A stretch of 64,000 bases of DNA from the NCBI RefSeq assembly GCF_002835735.1, contig NZ_PISD01000030.1, forward strand, positions 62,001 through 126,000, in the 5' to 3' direction. A program made the translations under genes and the position numbers. Shown here piece after piece: positions 34,679 through 42,836 of the stretch. The notes below the pieces were generated by a model that worked only from the letters and a program-made list of their open reading frames with translations, ran no database searches and had not been told where the DNA came from. The DNA comes from Cytobacillus horneckiae. Its GTDB lineage: Bacteria > Bacillota > Bacilli > Bacillales > Cytobacillaceae. Positions within the stretch are counted from its first letter, which is position 1; the number at the start of each line of letters is the position of its first letter.

Positions 34679-35731
34679 TTAACTATATTGTGTCAGTCCT
34701 CCTAGAGAGGCAATGCCCTCCTTGGTTATTCCATTAAAATTGACCCCCTCTGTCCTAAAGTCTCTATTTATTAGTAGTGAAGCGGTTTCAATAATTGAAT
34801 CAGTATAAGGGGTTTTTATCCCGACTTTCCTCCCTAATTCCGATATAGGGACAAGGCCATAAGGTATATCCTCAGTAATATATCTTTGATTTAATGTAGT
34901 CGGAGCCATAGCATCTGGGAATAACCCTGGTAATGCGTCATATAAGCTTGAATAATTTGTTCCATAGAACTCATTCAAAATAGTTAAAATATCTTTCGTT
35001 TGAACTTTGAACAAATCTGCAATATCTTTCCTTTCTTTATCTAGCTTTTCGATATAGGTAACCGTTAATGGTGAAACACCATGACCATAAAATTTGAATT
35101 CTTCAGAAGCATCTATCCTGCTGGCGTTAAATAAAGTTATTGGGGTATGGATAACAACATTCGTATTGTTTAAGGAAGTTTCAAAGATATTATTTGCTGG
35201 TATTAATTGTGGGAATGCTTCTAAAAACGTTTTCGAGATGGAAAGATTCATTGGAGTGGGCATAACACTAATTTGGACATTATTCTTAATTTTATTTATA
35301 TAAACTGTTCCTACATTATCTGCTTTACTAACAAATGGCATTGCACTCGTTTCTGCAATAGTAATATTTTTTTCATCAATTATCGGACCCAAAATCTCTT
35401 TACATTCTACTGCCCCCCAATAACCGGGAAAGATAGCGATGGTTTGATTACTTTGTAAAAACGGTTTAAGTTGTTTAAAAATTGGTTTGTGTCCAAAGGA
35501 AGTAGTCGTGATTATAATAAATTCAGCATCTTTAATCACTTCTTCAATATTAATCGATGCTTCTATAGATAACCTAGCTGAATACATCCCCTTAAGTTCA
35601 AGACCTCTATGTGAAAGTACTTCTACCTTTTTAGGACACCCGCTGTATAATTTCACCTTTTTCCCTTGGAGTGTGAGGTAGCATGCGATTGCTTGACCTG
35701 TGTTACCTGCTCCGATAACTGCAAATGACAT
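34679..35731 (-). CDS. Opine (octopine/nopaline)-dehydrogenase-like enzyme
   Basis: A 350-residue NAD(P)-dependent enzyme: Rossmann motif VIGAGNTGQA (Gly7-x-Gly9-x-x-Gly12) and the C-terminal octopine/nopaline dehydrogenase domain, recognised by NNTNVVIHTPITLFNASRID with the conserved His and Asn region, and by YGTNYSSLYDALPG. Such enzymes join or split an amino acid and a 2-oxo acid through a secondary amine. They serve in opine use or in making opine metallophores such as staphylopine. No nicotianamine-synthase-like gene is present, so catabolism of an imported opine is a fair guess. It is followed 40 bases later by the ECF S component. Confidence 0.85.
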   Translation of the reverse strand: MSFAVIGAGNTGQAIACYLTLQGKKVKLYSGCPKKVEVLSHRGLELKGMYSARLSIEASINIEEVIKDAEFIIITTTSFGHKPIFKQLKPFLQSNQTIAIFPGYWGAVECKEILGPIIDEKNITIAETSAMPFVSKADNVGTVYINKIKNNVQISVMPTPMNLSISKTFLEAFPQLIPANNIFETSLNNTNVVIHTPITLFNASRIDASEEFKFYGHGVSPLTVTYIEKLDKERKDIADLFKVQTKDILTILNEFYGTNYSSLYDALPGLFPDAMAPTTLNQRYITEDIPYGLVPISELGRKVGIKTPYTDSIIETASLLINRDFRTEGVNFNGITKEGIASLGGLTQYS

Positions 35732-35746
35732 AATATCCCCCTTTAC

Positions 35747-36430
35747 CTACACATTATTAATTGATTCTTCATACTGTTCAACGGCTTTTATAGCTTGCTC
35801 CATCGAATCTAAAACATGGTTTTTTATAGCGATTTCTGCATTTAATTTATCCTTTTTAATAATGTAATCAAGAATAATTTCATGCTCCTCTGACGTTTTT
35901 TTTGTATCAACAAAATAGGCTAACCTTTTATATCTGGCAATACGATCATTAAGCTGCATTAAGATTTTTACAGCTGTATTGTTATGACAAAGGTGATAGA
36001 GTGCCGTATGAAATTGGCTTCCAAAATGGTCAACATCTTCAAAGTTTGTTTCACCTGAGTTTTTAACCATTATTACTAAATAGGAAAGATGCTGTATTTC
36101 CTTTTCTGTAATATTTTCAATTGCTTCTAAAACAACAATTCCTTCTAGCATGCTACGGACTAAAAATAATTCCTTTACTTCTTTCACAGATACGGGGGCT
36201 ACTTTTAAACGTCCATTTTGTTGCCGAATAACTAATTCCTCTAGTTCTAATCTTTGTAGAGCTTCTCTAAGGGGCGTTCTACTCACCTCTAATTCACTTG
36301 CTAAGTCATCTTCAATAATTGCTTGACCTGGTTTGAACTCACATGAAATAATCCCTTTTTTTAACTTGGTATATACAATGTCCTTTGCTGAAACCCTAGA
36401 TACCCTTTTTCTCATTTGCGTAATTTTCAC
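35747..36430 (-). CDS. GntR family regulator, FCD type
   Basis: A 227-residue regulator: winged-helix N-terminus (PGQAIIEDDLASELEVSRTPLREALQRLELEELV) and an all-helical FCD ligand domain with metal-type residues FHTALYHLCHN and EEHEIILDYI. First gene of the leftward operon with the opine-dehydrogenase-like and ECF genes, which it probably controls. The start is GTG 36430 or the ATG five codons further in; the GGGGGTG site overlaps the GTG, so the exact start is unsettled. A palindrome 22 bases upstream is its likely operator. Confidence 0.9.
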   Translation of the reverse strand: MKITQMRKRVSRVSAKDIVYTKLKKGIISCEFKPGQAIIEDDLASELEVSRTPLREALQRLELEELVIRQQNGRLKVAPVSVKEVKELFLVRSMLEGIVVLEAIENITEKEIQHLSYLVIMVKNSGETNFEDVDHFGSQFHTALYHLCHNNTAVKILMQLNDRIARYKRLAYFVDTKKTSEEHEIILDYIIKKDKLNAEIAIKNHVLDSMEQAIKAVEQYEESINNV

Positions 36431-36452
36431 CCCCTTCAGTATAACTTTATAT

Positions 36453-36462
36453 TTGTATACAA
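36453..36462. promoter_or_regulatory. GntR/FCD operator upstream of the opine/ECF operon
   Basis: TTGTATACAA, a perfect 10-base palindrome, matches the T-N-G-T-N(0-3)-A-C-N-A consensus of FCD-type GntR regulators. It lies in the promoter region of the regulator's own operon, which supports autoregulation. Confidence 0.75.
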
Positions 36463-36762
36463 TTATATTAATTCATAATATTCTTAATGTAAATAAAATT
36501 CTGATAAAAATAATGATTAGAAATTGATTAATTCTAATCAAGCTTGGTTCTCCCCTTAAGAAATAAGGGTTTTTTTAGGGTAAAGCCTGAATGCTGACTA
36601 TAAATCTTATCAGGAGTTAATTGTGCTATATCTGACTTGGTTACAACAGGGGAAATGTGATGGGTTTTTTTCAAAAAAGCCTTGCCGTTCTCGCCTGGTG
36701 TCGGGTAATTCAGATAAATCAGCAGCCGCACGCGTCCGGCCAACAAACCAGCTTTTCAAAGT

Positions 36763-36786
36763 AAGAATTCGCCCTTCAGAATTCTT
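36763..36786. repeat. Inverted repeat in a GC-richer intergenic patch
   Basis: AAGAATTC (36763-36770) and GAATTCTT (36779-36786) flank GCCCTTCA. The patch 36670-36790 is richer in GC than its surroundings. It can be read as a 60-codon rightward frame, but no ribosome binding site or known product supports that. It may be a copy of an intergenic repeat. The rest of the gap 36431-36933 holds the GntR operator and nothing else I can name. Confidence 0.4.
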
Positions 36787-36933
36787 GCCTATTAATATAA
36801 TCTGAGATTAAAGCCTCCCTATTCTATTGCTGTTTTTCCAAACCACATCCCCCCTTCTCCCTCTTAGCTATTTCTGGTAAAATAAATAATACCCACAATG
36901 AACGAAATCCATAACGCAAGGAGGAAGAAGCCA

Positions 36934-37929
36934 TTGGTATCATCTAAAGATGTTGCAAAACATGCCGGCGTTTCGCAAACGACTGTTTCGCGTGTATTGA
37001 ATACACCACATCTCGTAAAAAAGCCTACCGTAGATAAAGTAATGGCTTCCATTGATGAGCTAAACTATATCCCAAATGGGCATGCGAGGTCGCTTGTGCA
37101 AAATAAAACGAATACGATTGCGCTTTTATCAGGACCATTGCACAATCCTTTTTTTGTTGATACGACACAGGCGATTGTGAAATATGCCAATGATAAAGGG
37201 TATCGGGTGAATGTTCAGTTTGTGAATGATCAAAAGCTGAATGAAGCCTATGCATCAGCGGTTGAAAATAAAGTAGACGGCATTATTATGTCTTGTATTT
37301 TGATTGATGATCCGATTTTTGAGAAGTTTGAACGAATGGATTTGCCTTTCATTACTTACAACCGTAAGCATAAAATGAATAAACACTTTGTTGAGATTGA
37401 TAATTTTGAAGCTGGTTATATGTCTGCCAAGCATATGATTGAACTTGGCCATAAGGAAATTGCCTGGATAGGCGGCCCGTTAACTGTCAGCACATTCAAC
37501 AATCGTTATGATGGTTTTTTGCAAGCAATGAAGGACTATAAGCATCCATTATCAGAAGACTATGTGATTCAAACTGACACATCCAAGCAGGACATCACTA
37601 AAGCATTTAATGAAATGTTGACATTAAGACAACCCCCTACTGCTTTTTGTGCAGCAACAGATTCGATTGCAATGAATTTAATTGATGATGCGTCTAAAGC
37701 AAATTTATCGGTGCCAAATGATTTAAGTGTAATTGGGATTGATAATGTTGATATAACCAGCCACAGCTTGATTCAACTGACTACTATCGGCAGTATTTCT
37801 GAGCAAAATTTAGGCTATTTGGCGATTCGTGAATTAATCGAAATGATTGAAAATAAAAAAAATAGTTGCGTAAAAATCACTGAATCTGTTAAAGTATTCA
37901 ATAGAAATACAACAAAGGCATTTCAGTAA
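36934..37929 (+). CDS. LacI family transcriptional regulator
   Basis: A 331-residue repressor. The HTH is at the very start (SSKDVAKHAGVSQTTVSRVLN), followed by the hinge helix and a periplasmic-binding-protein-like ligand domain (TIALLSGPLHNPFFVDTTQA, DGIIMSC, ELGHKEIAWIGGP, SVIGIDNVDIT). Start is TTG at 36934 with AAGGAGG 9 bases upstream; an ATG 12 codons earlier overlaps that site. Two matching operators lie between this gene and the permease gene, so it probably represses the permease/dehydrogenase operon. Confidence 0.94.
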   Translation: MVSSKDVAKHAGVSQTTVSRVLNTPHLVKKPTVDKVMASIDELNYIPNGHARSLVQNKTNTIALLSGPLHNPFFVDTTQAIVKYANDKGYRVNVQFVNDQKLNEAYASAVENKVDGIIMSCILIDDPIFEKFERMDLPFITYNRKHKMNKHFVEIDNFEAGYMSAKHMIELGHKEIAWIGGPLTVSTFNNRYDGFLQAMKDYKHPLSEDYVIQTDTSKQDITKAFNEMLTLRQPPTAFCAATDSIAMNLIDDASKANLSVPNDLSVIGIDNVDITSHSLIQLTTIGSISEQNLGYLAIRELIEMIENKKNSCVKITESVKVFNRNTTKAFQ

Positions 37930-37944
37930 TTTTTTATTACCACA

Positions 37945-37963
37945 AAATGAATACGTAACCATT
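37945..37963 (+). promoter_or_regulatory. LacI-type operator, copy 1
   Basis: AAATGAATACGTAACCATT. The core AATG-N2-TACGTA-N2-CATT (read on the other strand) is a near-palindrome with the central CG typical of LacI-family operators. A perfect inverted copy lies 67 bases downstream. Confidence 0.75.
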
Positions 37964-37986
37964 AAAAAGTTTACCCCATTCTCTCG

Positions 37987-38015
37987 CCTCGTGAATGATT
38001 AAAATCTTCACGAGG
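37987..38015 (+). terminator. Hairpin between the two operators, probable lacI terminator
   Basis: CCTCGTGAA (37987-37995) pairs with TTCACGAGG (38007-38015), followed by TTATAAAACTC rather than a T run. Termination strength is uncertain. It sits between the operator copies. Confidence 0.5.
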
Positions 38016-38030
38016 TTATAAAACTCGTAA

Positions 38031-38049
38031 AATGGTTACGTATTCATTT
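38031..38049 (+). promoter_or_regulatory. LacI-type operator, copy 2
   Basis: AATGGTTACGTATTCATTT, the exact reverse complement of the 19 bases at 37945-37963, placed 67 bases before the permease start. Two operators about 86 bases apart centre to centre could support repressor-mediated looping. Confidence 0.78.
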
Positions 38050-38115
38050 AAAGGTTATTTTTTCAAAATTTAAACTTGTAAGGGTTTACACTCACAATTA
38101 GGAGGAGCATTGTTC

Positions 38116-39516
38116 ATGAAATGGAAGAATCGTCAATATGGAGAAGAATCTCCATACATACCAGCTGGACCCTTTAAAATTCGTATACCTTTTATTCATT
38201 ATCGTTTTGAATGGCCTGATTATGTCCAAGGGTTACTAATGTGTGCCGTTGATTTATCTGCCATTCCCATTTTAATCGAGCTGTTAGGGATGCCTTTTGA
38301 GGTCGCATTAGCGATTGTTGTATTAAACGGACTTTTTTATTTATTGCATCATTTACTTGGTGATCCAGCGGTACCGGGCTGGATTACACCTGCAATTCCA
38401 TTGATTATGCTTTATTGCCAGCAATTCCCTGAAGGGCCTGAGCGGGTTCACGCTTTAATTGCCTTTCAAATGACGCTCGGGATACTATCTTTAGTATTAG
38501 GAGCAACCGGTTTAGCTTCAAAGGTTGTGCGCTTGATTCCTTCTGCATTAAAATCAGGAGTTATTCTTGGCGCAGGGTTTGCCGCGGTTATTTCTGTCTT
38601 CCAAATTGGCGGAAGATTCGAAGCTTTCCCTTGGACGATAACGATTGCAATTGGCCTTGGTTTCTATCTATTATTTTCAAAGCATTTTGCCACTTTTCAA
38701 AATCGCAACCGCTTTTTGGGCACCATTGCCAAATTAGGTGTTTTTCCAGTCATTCTGTTAGCTGTTTTTATCGCACCGCTCTTTGGCGAGGCAGCCTGGC
38801 CAAAAATTGAATGGGGCTTTTCATCCCCCGATTTCATTACTTTATGGAATGAATACACAATTTTCGGTTTAGGCTTTCCGCCTTTAATGATGTTCCTTAC
38901 AGGATTGCCTACTGTATTAGCAGCCTATATTGTTCTATTCGGTGATGTACTGCAAACGAAAGCGTTAGTTGAAGAAGGCGCAGCCTCACGTCCTGATGAA
39001 AAAGTTGAGTATAGCCCTAGCCGCGCACACTTAATTTTCGGAATGCGCAATAGTGCAATGAGCGTCATCGGTCCCGATGTGACAATGGCTGGTCCATTAT
39101 GGTCTGCTATGCAAGTAGTCATGGTTGAACGGTTTAAAAAAGGCCGTAAAGCGATGGATTCATTCTTTGGCGGTGTCGGCTCATTCCGTTGGGGCACCAA
39201 TACTGGTTTATTCCTATTACCTATTGTTAGTTTAGTCGAGCCGATTTTAGGTGTAGCAATGGCGCTAACAATGCTGGTGCAAGGATATGTCAGTGTAAAA
39301 GTAGGTATTTTAGAAGCAAGAAGTCAACGTGATTTAGGCATCGCAGGCATTATTGGGGCTGTCCTTTCCATAAAAGGCGCTGCCTGGGGATTTGCCGTCG
39401 GTATCATCCTTTGCTTCCTTATTTATGGAAAAGACTTCTTTAAAGGTGAAGTAGATGATACATTCACAAAAGACGCAGACACTCACGATGAAAATCAAGA
39501 GAAAAAGGTGATTTGA
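38116..39516 (+). CDS. NCS2-like membrane permease
   Basis: A 466-residue protein with about twelve helices. Regions such as GDPAVPGWITPAIPLIMLY, ALKSGVILGAGFAAVISVF and GPDVTMAGPLWSAMQVV place it near the NCS2 / xanthine-uracil permease fold, but the nucleobase motif is not convincing, so the substrate is open. ATG at 38116 with GGAGGAG; a TTG two codons upstream is less well spaced. It is the first gene of a LacI-controlled operon with an aldehyde and an alcohol dehydrogenase, pointing to a small alcohol, aldehyde or acid rather than a purine. Its stop codon overlaps the next ATG by one base. Confidence 0.78.
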   Translation: MKWKNRQYGEESPYIPAGPFKIRIPFIHYRFEWPDYVQGLLMCAVDLSAIPILIELLGMPFEVALAIVVLNGLFYLLHHLLGDPAVPGWITPAIPLIMLYCQQFPEGPERVHALIAFQMTLGILSLVLGATGLASKVVRLIPSALKSGVILGAGFAAVISVFQIGGRFEAFPWTITIAIGLGFYLLFSKHFATFQNRNRFLGTIAKLGVFPVILLAVFIAPLFGEAAWPKIEWGFSSPDFITLWNEYTIFGLGFPPLMMFLTGLPTVLAAYIVLFGDVLQTKALVEEGAASRPDEKVEYSPSRAHLIFGMRNSAMSVIGPDVTMAGPLWSAMQVVMVERFKKGRKAMDSFFGGVGSFRWGTNTGLFLLPIVSLVEPILGVAMALTMLVQGYVSVKVGILEARSQRDLGIAGIIGAVLSIKGAAWGFAVGIILCFLIYGKDFFKGEVDDTFTKDADTHDENQEKKVI

Positions 39517-40937
39517 TGAAGAAACAACTATATGTCAATGGAGAATGGAAGGATACAGCGAACTTCGCTGACCTCCTCTCCCCGTATACAAAAGAAGTCA
39601 TTGCACAAATTCCGCAAGCAACTGAGGAAGAAGTGAATCAAGCCATTTCTGTGGCGTATCGCACGAAAGAAGCGATGGCGCAGTTAACAGCTTATGAACG
39701 TGCAGCCATTCTTGAACAGCTTACACAATTATTTATCGAAAACAGGCAAAAGGCTGCTGAAATCATCTCATTGGAATCAGCAAAGCCATTGAAATATGCG
39801 CTTGGTGAGATTGACCGCACGATTGAAACATATAAATTTGCAGCCGAAGAAGCAAAGCGCCATACTGGTGAAATGATCCCGATGGACGCGGCTAAAAATG
39901 GCACAAATCGCTTCGGTTATACAATTGAACAGCCAGTTGGCGTGATCGGTGCGATCACACCGTTTAACTTCCCGCAAAATCTGGTTGCACATAAAGTAGG
40001 GCCGGCGATCGCTGCCGGCAACCCCATCGTCTTAAAGCCAGCTTCACAGACACCGCTTTCTGCGTTATTTTTAGCAGAATTATTGGATCAAACAGCACTG
40101 CCGAAGGGCGCTTTCAATGTCGTCACCGGCAGCGGGAAAACGGTAGGAGATGCGCTAGTAAACAGCGATCTTGTAAAAATGATTACCTTCACAGGCAGCC
40201 CTGCAGTCGGCATCGGCATCAGAAACAAAGCCGGATTAAAGAAGGTCGCACTCGAACTGGGCTCTAACGCTGGTTTATTGATTGATAGAAATGTAGATTT
40301 AGAGGAAATTATCCCAAAATGCGTTATGGGAGCCTTCTCAAATCAAGGCCAAGTGTGCATTTCACTACAGAGAGCCTATGTAATGGAAGATTTATATGAT
40401 GAATTTATTTCAGCTTTCAAAGAGGCAACGATAAAGTTAGTTGTTGGCAGTCCAATGGACGAGGCAACTGATTTATCTGCGATGATCCATCCGGCTGAAC
40501 AGGTCCGTGCACTTAATTGGGTAGAGGAAGCCGTTGAAAAAGGCGCTGAAGTGATTACTGGCGGAAAGATAGAAAACGGCATTTTCATGCCAACCATTTT
40601 AACGAATGTCGACGCGGCTGCCAAAGTTTCATGCCAGGAAGTATTTGCCCCTATCGTCATTGTGAACCGGATTTCTTCGATTGATGATGGGATCACAGCA
40701 ATCAATGATTCCTCCTATGGCCTGCAGGCAGGAATTTTCACGAATGATATCAAAACAGCATTCAAGGCATCGGAACAGCTTGAAGTAGGCGGCGTCATGA
40801 TTAACGATATCCCAACCTATCGAGTGGACCAAATGCCATACGGCGGCGTGAAAGAAAGCGGAACGGGTAAAGAAGGATTAAAATACGCCATCCAAGAAAT
40901 GACCGAAACGAAATTAATTGTCTGGAATAATAACTAG
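39516..40937 (+). CDS. NAD(P)-dependent aldehyde dehydrogenase
   Basis: A 473-residue ALDH. Seen: PFNFPQNLVAHKVGPAIAAGN, the cofactor motif FTGSPAVG, general-base Glu247 in LELGSNAG and catalytic Cys281 in GQVCISLQRA. It is nearer to the non-acylating lactaldehyde / phosphonoacetaldehyde / sulfoaldehyde branch than to betaine-aldehyde enzymes. ATG 39516 with AAGGTG, translationally coupled to the permease. It probably oxidises the aldehyde made by the alcohol dehydrogenase encoded 11 bases downstream. Confidence 0.93.
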   Translation: MKKQLYVNGEWKDTANFADLLSPYTKEVIAQIPQATEEEVNQAISVAYRTKEAMAQLTAYERAAILEQLTQLFIENRQKAAEIISLESAKPLKYALGEIDRTIETYKFAAEEAKRHTGEMIPMDAAKNGTNRFGYTIEQPVGVIGAITPFNFPQNLVAHKVGPAIAAGNPIVLKPASQTPLSALFLAELLDQTALPKGAFNVVTGSGKTVGDALVNSDLVKMITFTGSPAVGIGIRNKAGLKKVALELGSNAGLLIDRNVDLEEIIPKCVMGAFSNQGQVCISLQRAYVMEDLYDEFISAFKEATIKLVVGSPMDEATDLSAMIHPAEQVRALNWVEEAVEKGAEVITGGKIENGIFMPTILTNVDAAAKVSCQEVFAPIVIVNRISSIDDGITAINDSSYGLQAGIFTNDIKTAFKASEQLEVGGVMINDIPTYRVDQMPYGGVKESGTGKEGLKYAIQEMTETKLIVWNNN

Positions 40938-40948
40938 GAGTGATCAAT

Positions 40949-42142
40949 ATGTCTGAAAAACTCACATTTGCACCGATCAGCTATACAGGCTGGGATTCAC
41001 TTTCCCATCTAGTAGAGGAAGTAAACCGCTTTAATGTCAATAAAATTCTCGTCATCACTGACCCATTTTTACAAGACATTGGTTTGACCGATAAAGTGAC
41101 AGCACCGCTGAAGGAAGCAGGATATGCAACAGATGTATACACTGAAGTCGTGCCGGAGCCTCCTCTCGTAGTTGGAGAAAAGCTCGTTGCCTACACACGC
41201 GACCACCAATTCGATATGGTCATTGGTGTCGGCGGCGGCAGTGCGCTCGACCTTACGAAGCTGGCAGGTACAATCGCCGCCCATGAAGGCGACGTTGCCG
41301 ACTATTTAAACTTAACAGGCACGAGACAAATTACTAAAAAAGGCTTGCCAAAAATTCTCATCCCAACTACATCCGGAACAGGATCAGAAGTCACGAATAT
41401 TTCTGTACTATCGCTCGAAACAACAAAAGACGTAGTCACTCATGATTTTTTACTAGCTGACGTTGCAATTGTTGACCCGGCATTAACGATGTCCCTGCCG
41501 CCTAAAGTAACTGCAGCTACAGGGGTTGATGCACTTACACATGCCATTGAAGGCTATGTTTCCAAAAATGCCAGCCCAGTAACAGATGCACTGGCACTGC
41601 AAGCAATTCGCCTAATCAGCCAATCCATTCGCACAGCCGTTTCCAACGGTAACGATAAACAGGCACGCATCGACTTAAGCTATGGAAGCTACTTAGCAGG
41701 CCTTGCTTTCTTCAATGCAGGTGTTGCAGGTGTTCATGCATTAGCATATCCACTAGGCGGCCAATTCCATATTGCTCATGGTGATTCTAATGCCGTCTTG
41801 CTCCCATATGTAATGGGCTATATTCGCCAAGACTGCGAAAAGTGCATGAAGGATATTTACGATGCAATGGGATTCAGTTCGACTAACCTTTCTCAAGAGG
41901 AAGCAGCTTATCGATGTGTCGATGAGTTAAAGCGATTAGTTGAAGATGTCGGAATTCCTTCTTCACTAAAAGGGTTTGATATTGGGGAAAATGCACTTAC
42001 TTCATTAACTAAGGATGCTATCAAGCAAACTCGTTTACTTGCTCGCAGCCCGATGCCGCTTCATGAAGAAGATATCTATACTATTTATCATGCTGCTTAT
42101 GAAGGAAAGGTTGTTGAAAAGCGCAGTGTTTCAATGAGTTAG
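40949..42142 (+). CDS. Iron-containing (group III) alcohol dehydrogenase
   Basis: A 397-residue dehydrogenase. GGGSALD (95-101) binds NAD(P); the metal ligands are Asp194, His198 (VDALTHAIEGY), His263 and His277 (HIAHGDSNAV). ATG at 40949 with AGGAG. The family oxidises or reduces 1,2-propanediol, ethanol, hydroxybutyrate, and similar compounds; the sequence does not settle which. With the preceding ALDH it can take an alcohol to an acid in two steps. Confidence 0.94.
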   Translation: MSEKLTFAPISYTGWDSLSHLVEEVNRFNVNKILVITDPFLQDIGLTDKVTAPLKEAGYATDVYTEVVPEPPLVVGEKLVAYTRDHQFDMVIGVGGGSALDLTKLAGTIAAHEGDVADYLNLTGTRQITKKGLPKILIPTTSGTGSEVTNISVLSLETTKDVVTHDFLLADVAIVDPALTMSLPPKVTAATGVDALTHAIEGYVSKNASPVTDALALQAIRLISQSIRTAVSNGNDKQARIDLSYGSYLAGLAFFNAGVAGVHALAYPLGGQFHIAHGDSNAVLLPYVMGYIRQDCEKCMKDIYDAMGFSSTNLSQEEAAYRCVDELKRLVEDVGIPSSLKGFDIGENALTSLTKDAIKQTRLLARSPMPLHEEDIYTIYHAAYEGKVVEKRSVSMS

Positions 42143-42172
42143 TTTGTAACTGGAAAACTTCCATTATCAACC

Positions 42173-42202
42173 GATAAGCCAGCTATAAGGAGCTGGCTTA
42201 TC
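42173..42202. terminator. Terminator of the permease-dehydrogenase operon
   Basis: GATAAGCCAGCT (42173-42184) pairs perfectly with AGCTGGCTTATC (42191-42202); a T-rich tract follows. It also lies just past the stop of the leftward CMD gene, so it may serve both convergent units. Confidence 0.8.
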
Positions 42203-42215
42203 AAATTTATCCTTT

Positions 42216-42596
42216 TTATACATTCTCCATTTCATCAAAAACCTCTTTAGCCATTCTAAAACTGTCAATTGCAGCAGGGACACCGCAATATATGGCCGTC
42301 TGTAAAAATACTTCCTGAATCTCCTCCTTAGTCAATCCATTATTAATTGCACCTCTTACATGAAGCTTTAACTCATGAGGTCTATTTAAAGCAGTAATCA
42401 TAGCCAGATTAATTATACTTCTTGTTTTTCTTGGCAAACCAGGCCTAGCCCACACCTCGCCCCAGCAGTATTCAGTAACCAGCTCCTGCATGGGCATATT
42501 AAAATCATCTGCATTTTGAATGGATTTGTTCACATACTCTGAACCTAGTACACTTTTTCTGATTTCTAAACCTCTTTCAAACTTTTCTTTATTCAT
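42216..42596 (-). CDS. Carboxymuconolactone decarboxylase family protein
   Basis: A 126-residue all-helical CMD/AhpD-fold protein: GEVWARPGLPRKTRSIINLAMITALNR, HELKLHVRGAINNGLTKEEIQEVFLQTAIYCGVPAAIDSF. These phrases match the gamma-carboxymuconolactone decarboxylase branch rather than AhpD, which needs C-x-x-C. The start is ATG 42596 with GGAG at 7 bases; the frame open further upstream is not coding. It follows the beta-hydroxyacid dehydrogenase gene on the same strand after a 240-base gap. The substrate is unknown. Confidence 0.9.
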   Translation of the reverse strand: MNKEKFERGLEIRKSVLGSEYVNKSIQNADDFNMPMQELVTEYCWGEVWARPGLPRKTRSIINLAMITALNRPHELKLHVRGAINNGLTKEEIQEVFLQTAIYCGVPAAIDSFRMAKEVFDEMENV

Positions 42597-42836
42597 CATT
42601 ATTCTCCTCTCACTTATATGAAAAGTGCAGGGTGGATTCTTTATGGAATGAGCGACGCTTTTGCGTTTTGATACCACTTTTTGCGCGATTCTCGGAAAAA
42701 CTGGTTTCTTTCTTTACTAAAAAAAATAGACTCTGCTTTCACTCAATTTATGCGATTTGAACAACGATACCTGTCAACTCTTCGTTTAGAACCCTTTATA
42801 TCGTGCTCTAGGAATGCCTAATTTATGAGATCATTC

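Noticed and set aside
34679-35731. Staphylopine-type metallophore synthesis
   Set aside because: There is no nicotianamine-synthase-like or histidine racemase gene nearby, and the transporter is ECF rather than a Cnt-type nickel/opine ABC system.
35747-36430. Another non-AUG start, at the first GntR gene
   Set aside because: The GGGGGTG site is oddly close to GTG 36430 and far from the next ATG, but both usual starts remain possible, so there is no need to invoke a rare codon.
36720-36786. Resemblance to cloning-vector or adapter sequence (ACGCGTCCG and GAATTCGCCCTT)
   Set aside because: The matches are short, not in vector order, and continuous with bacterial flanks on both sides. Chance or a natural repeat is more likely than contamination.
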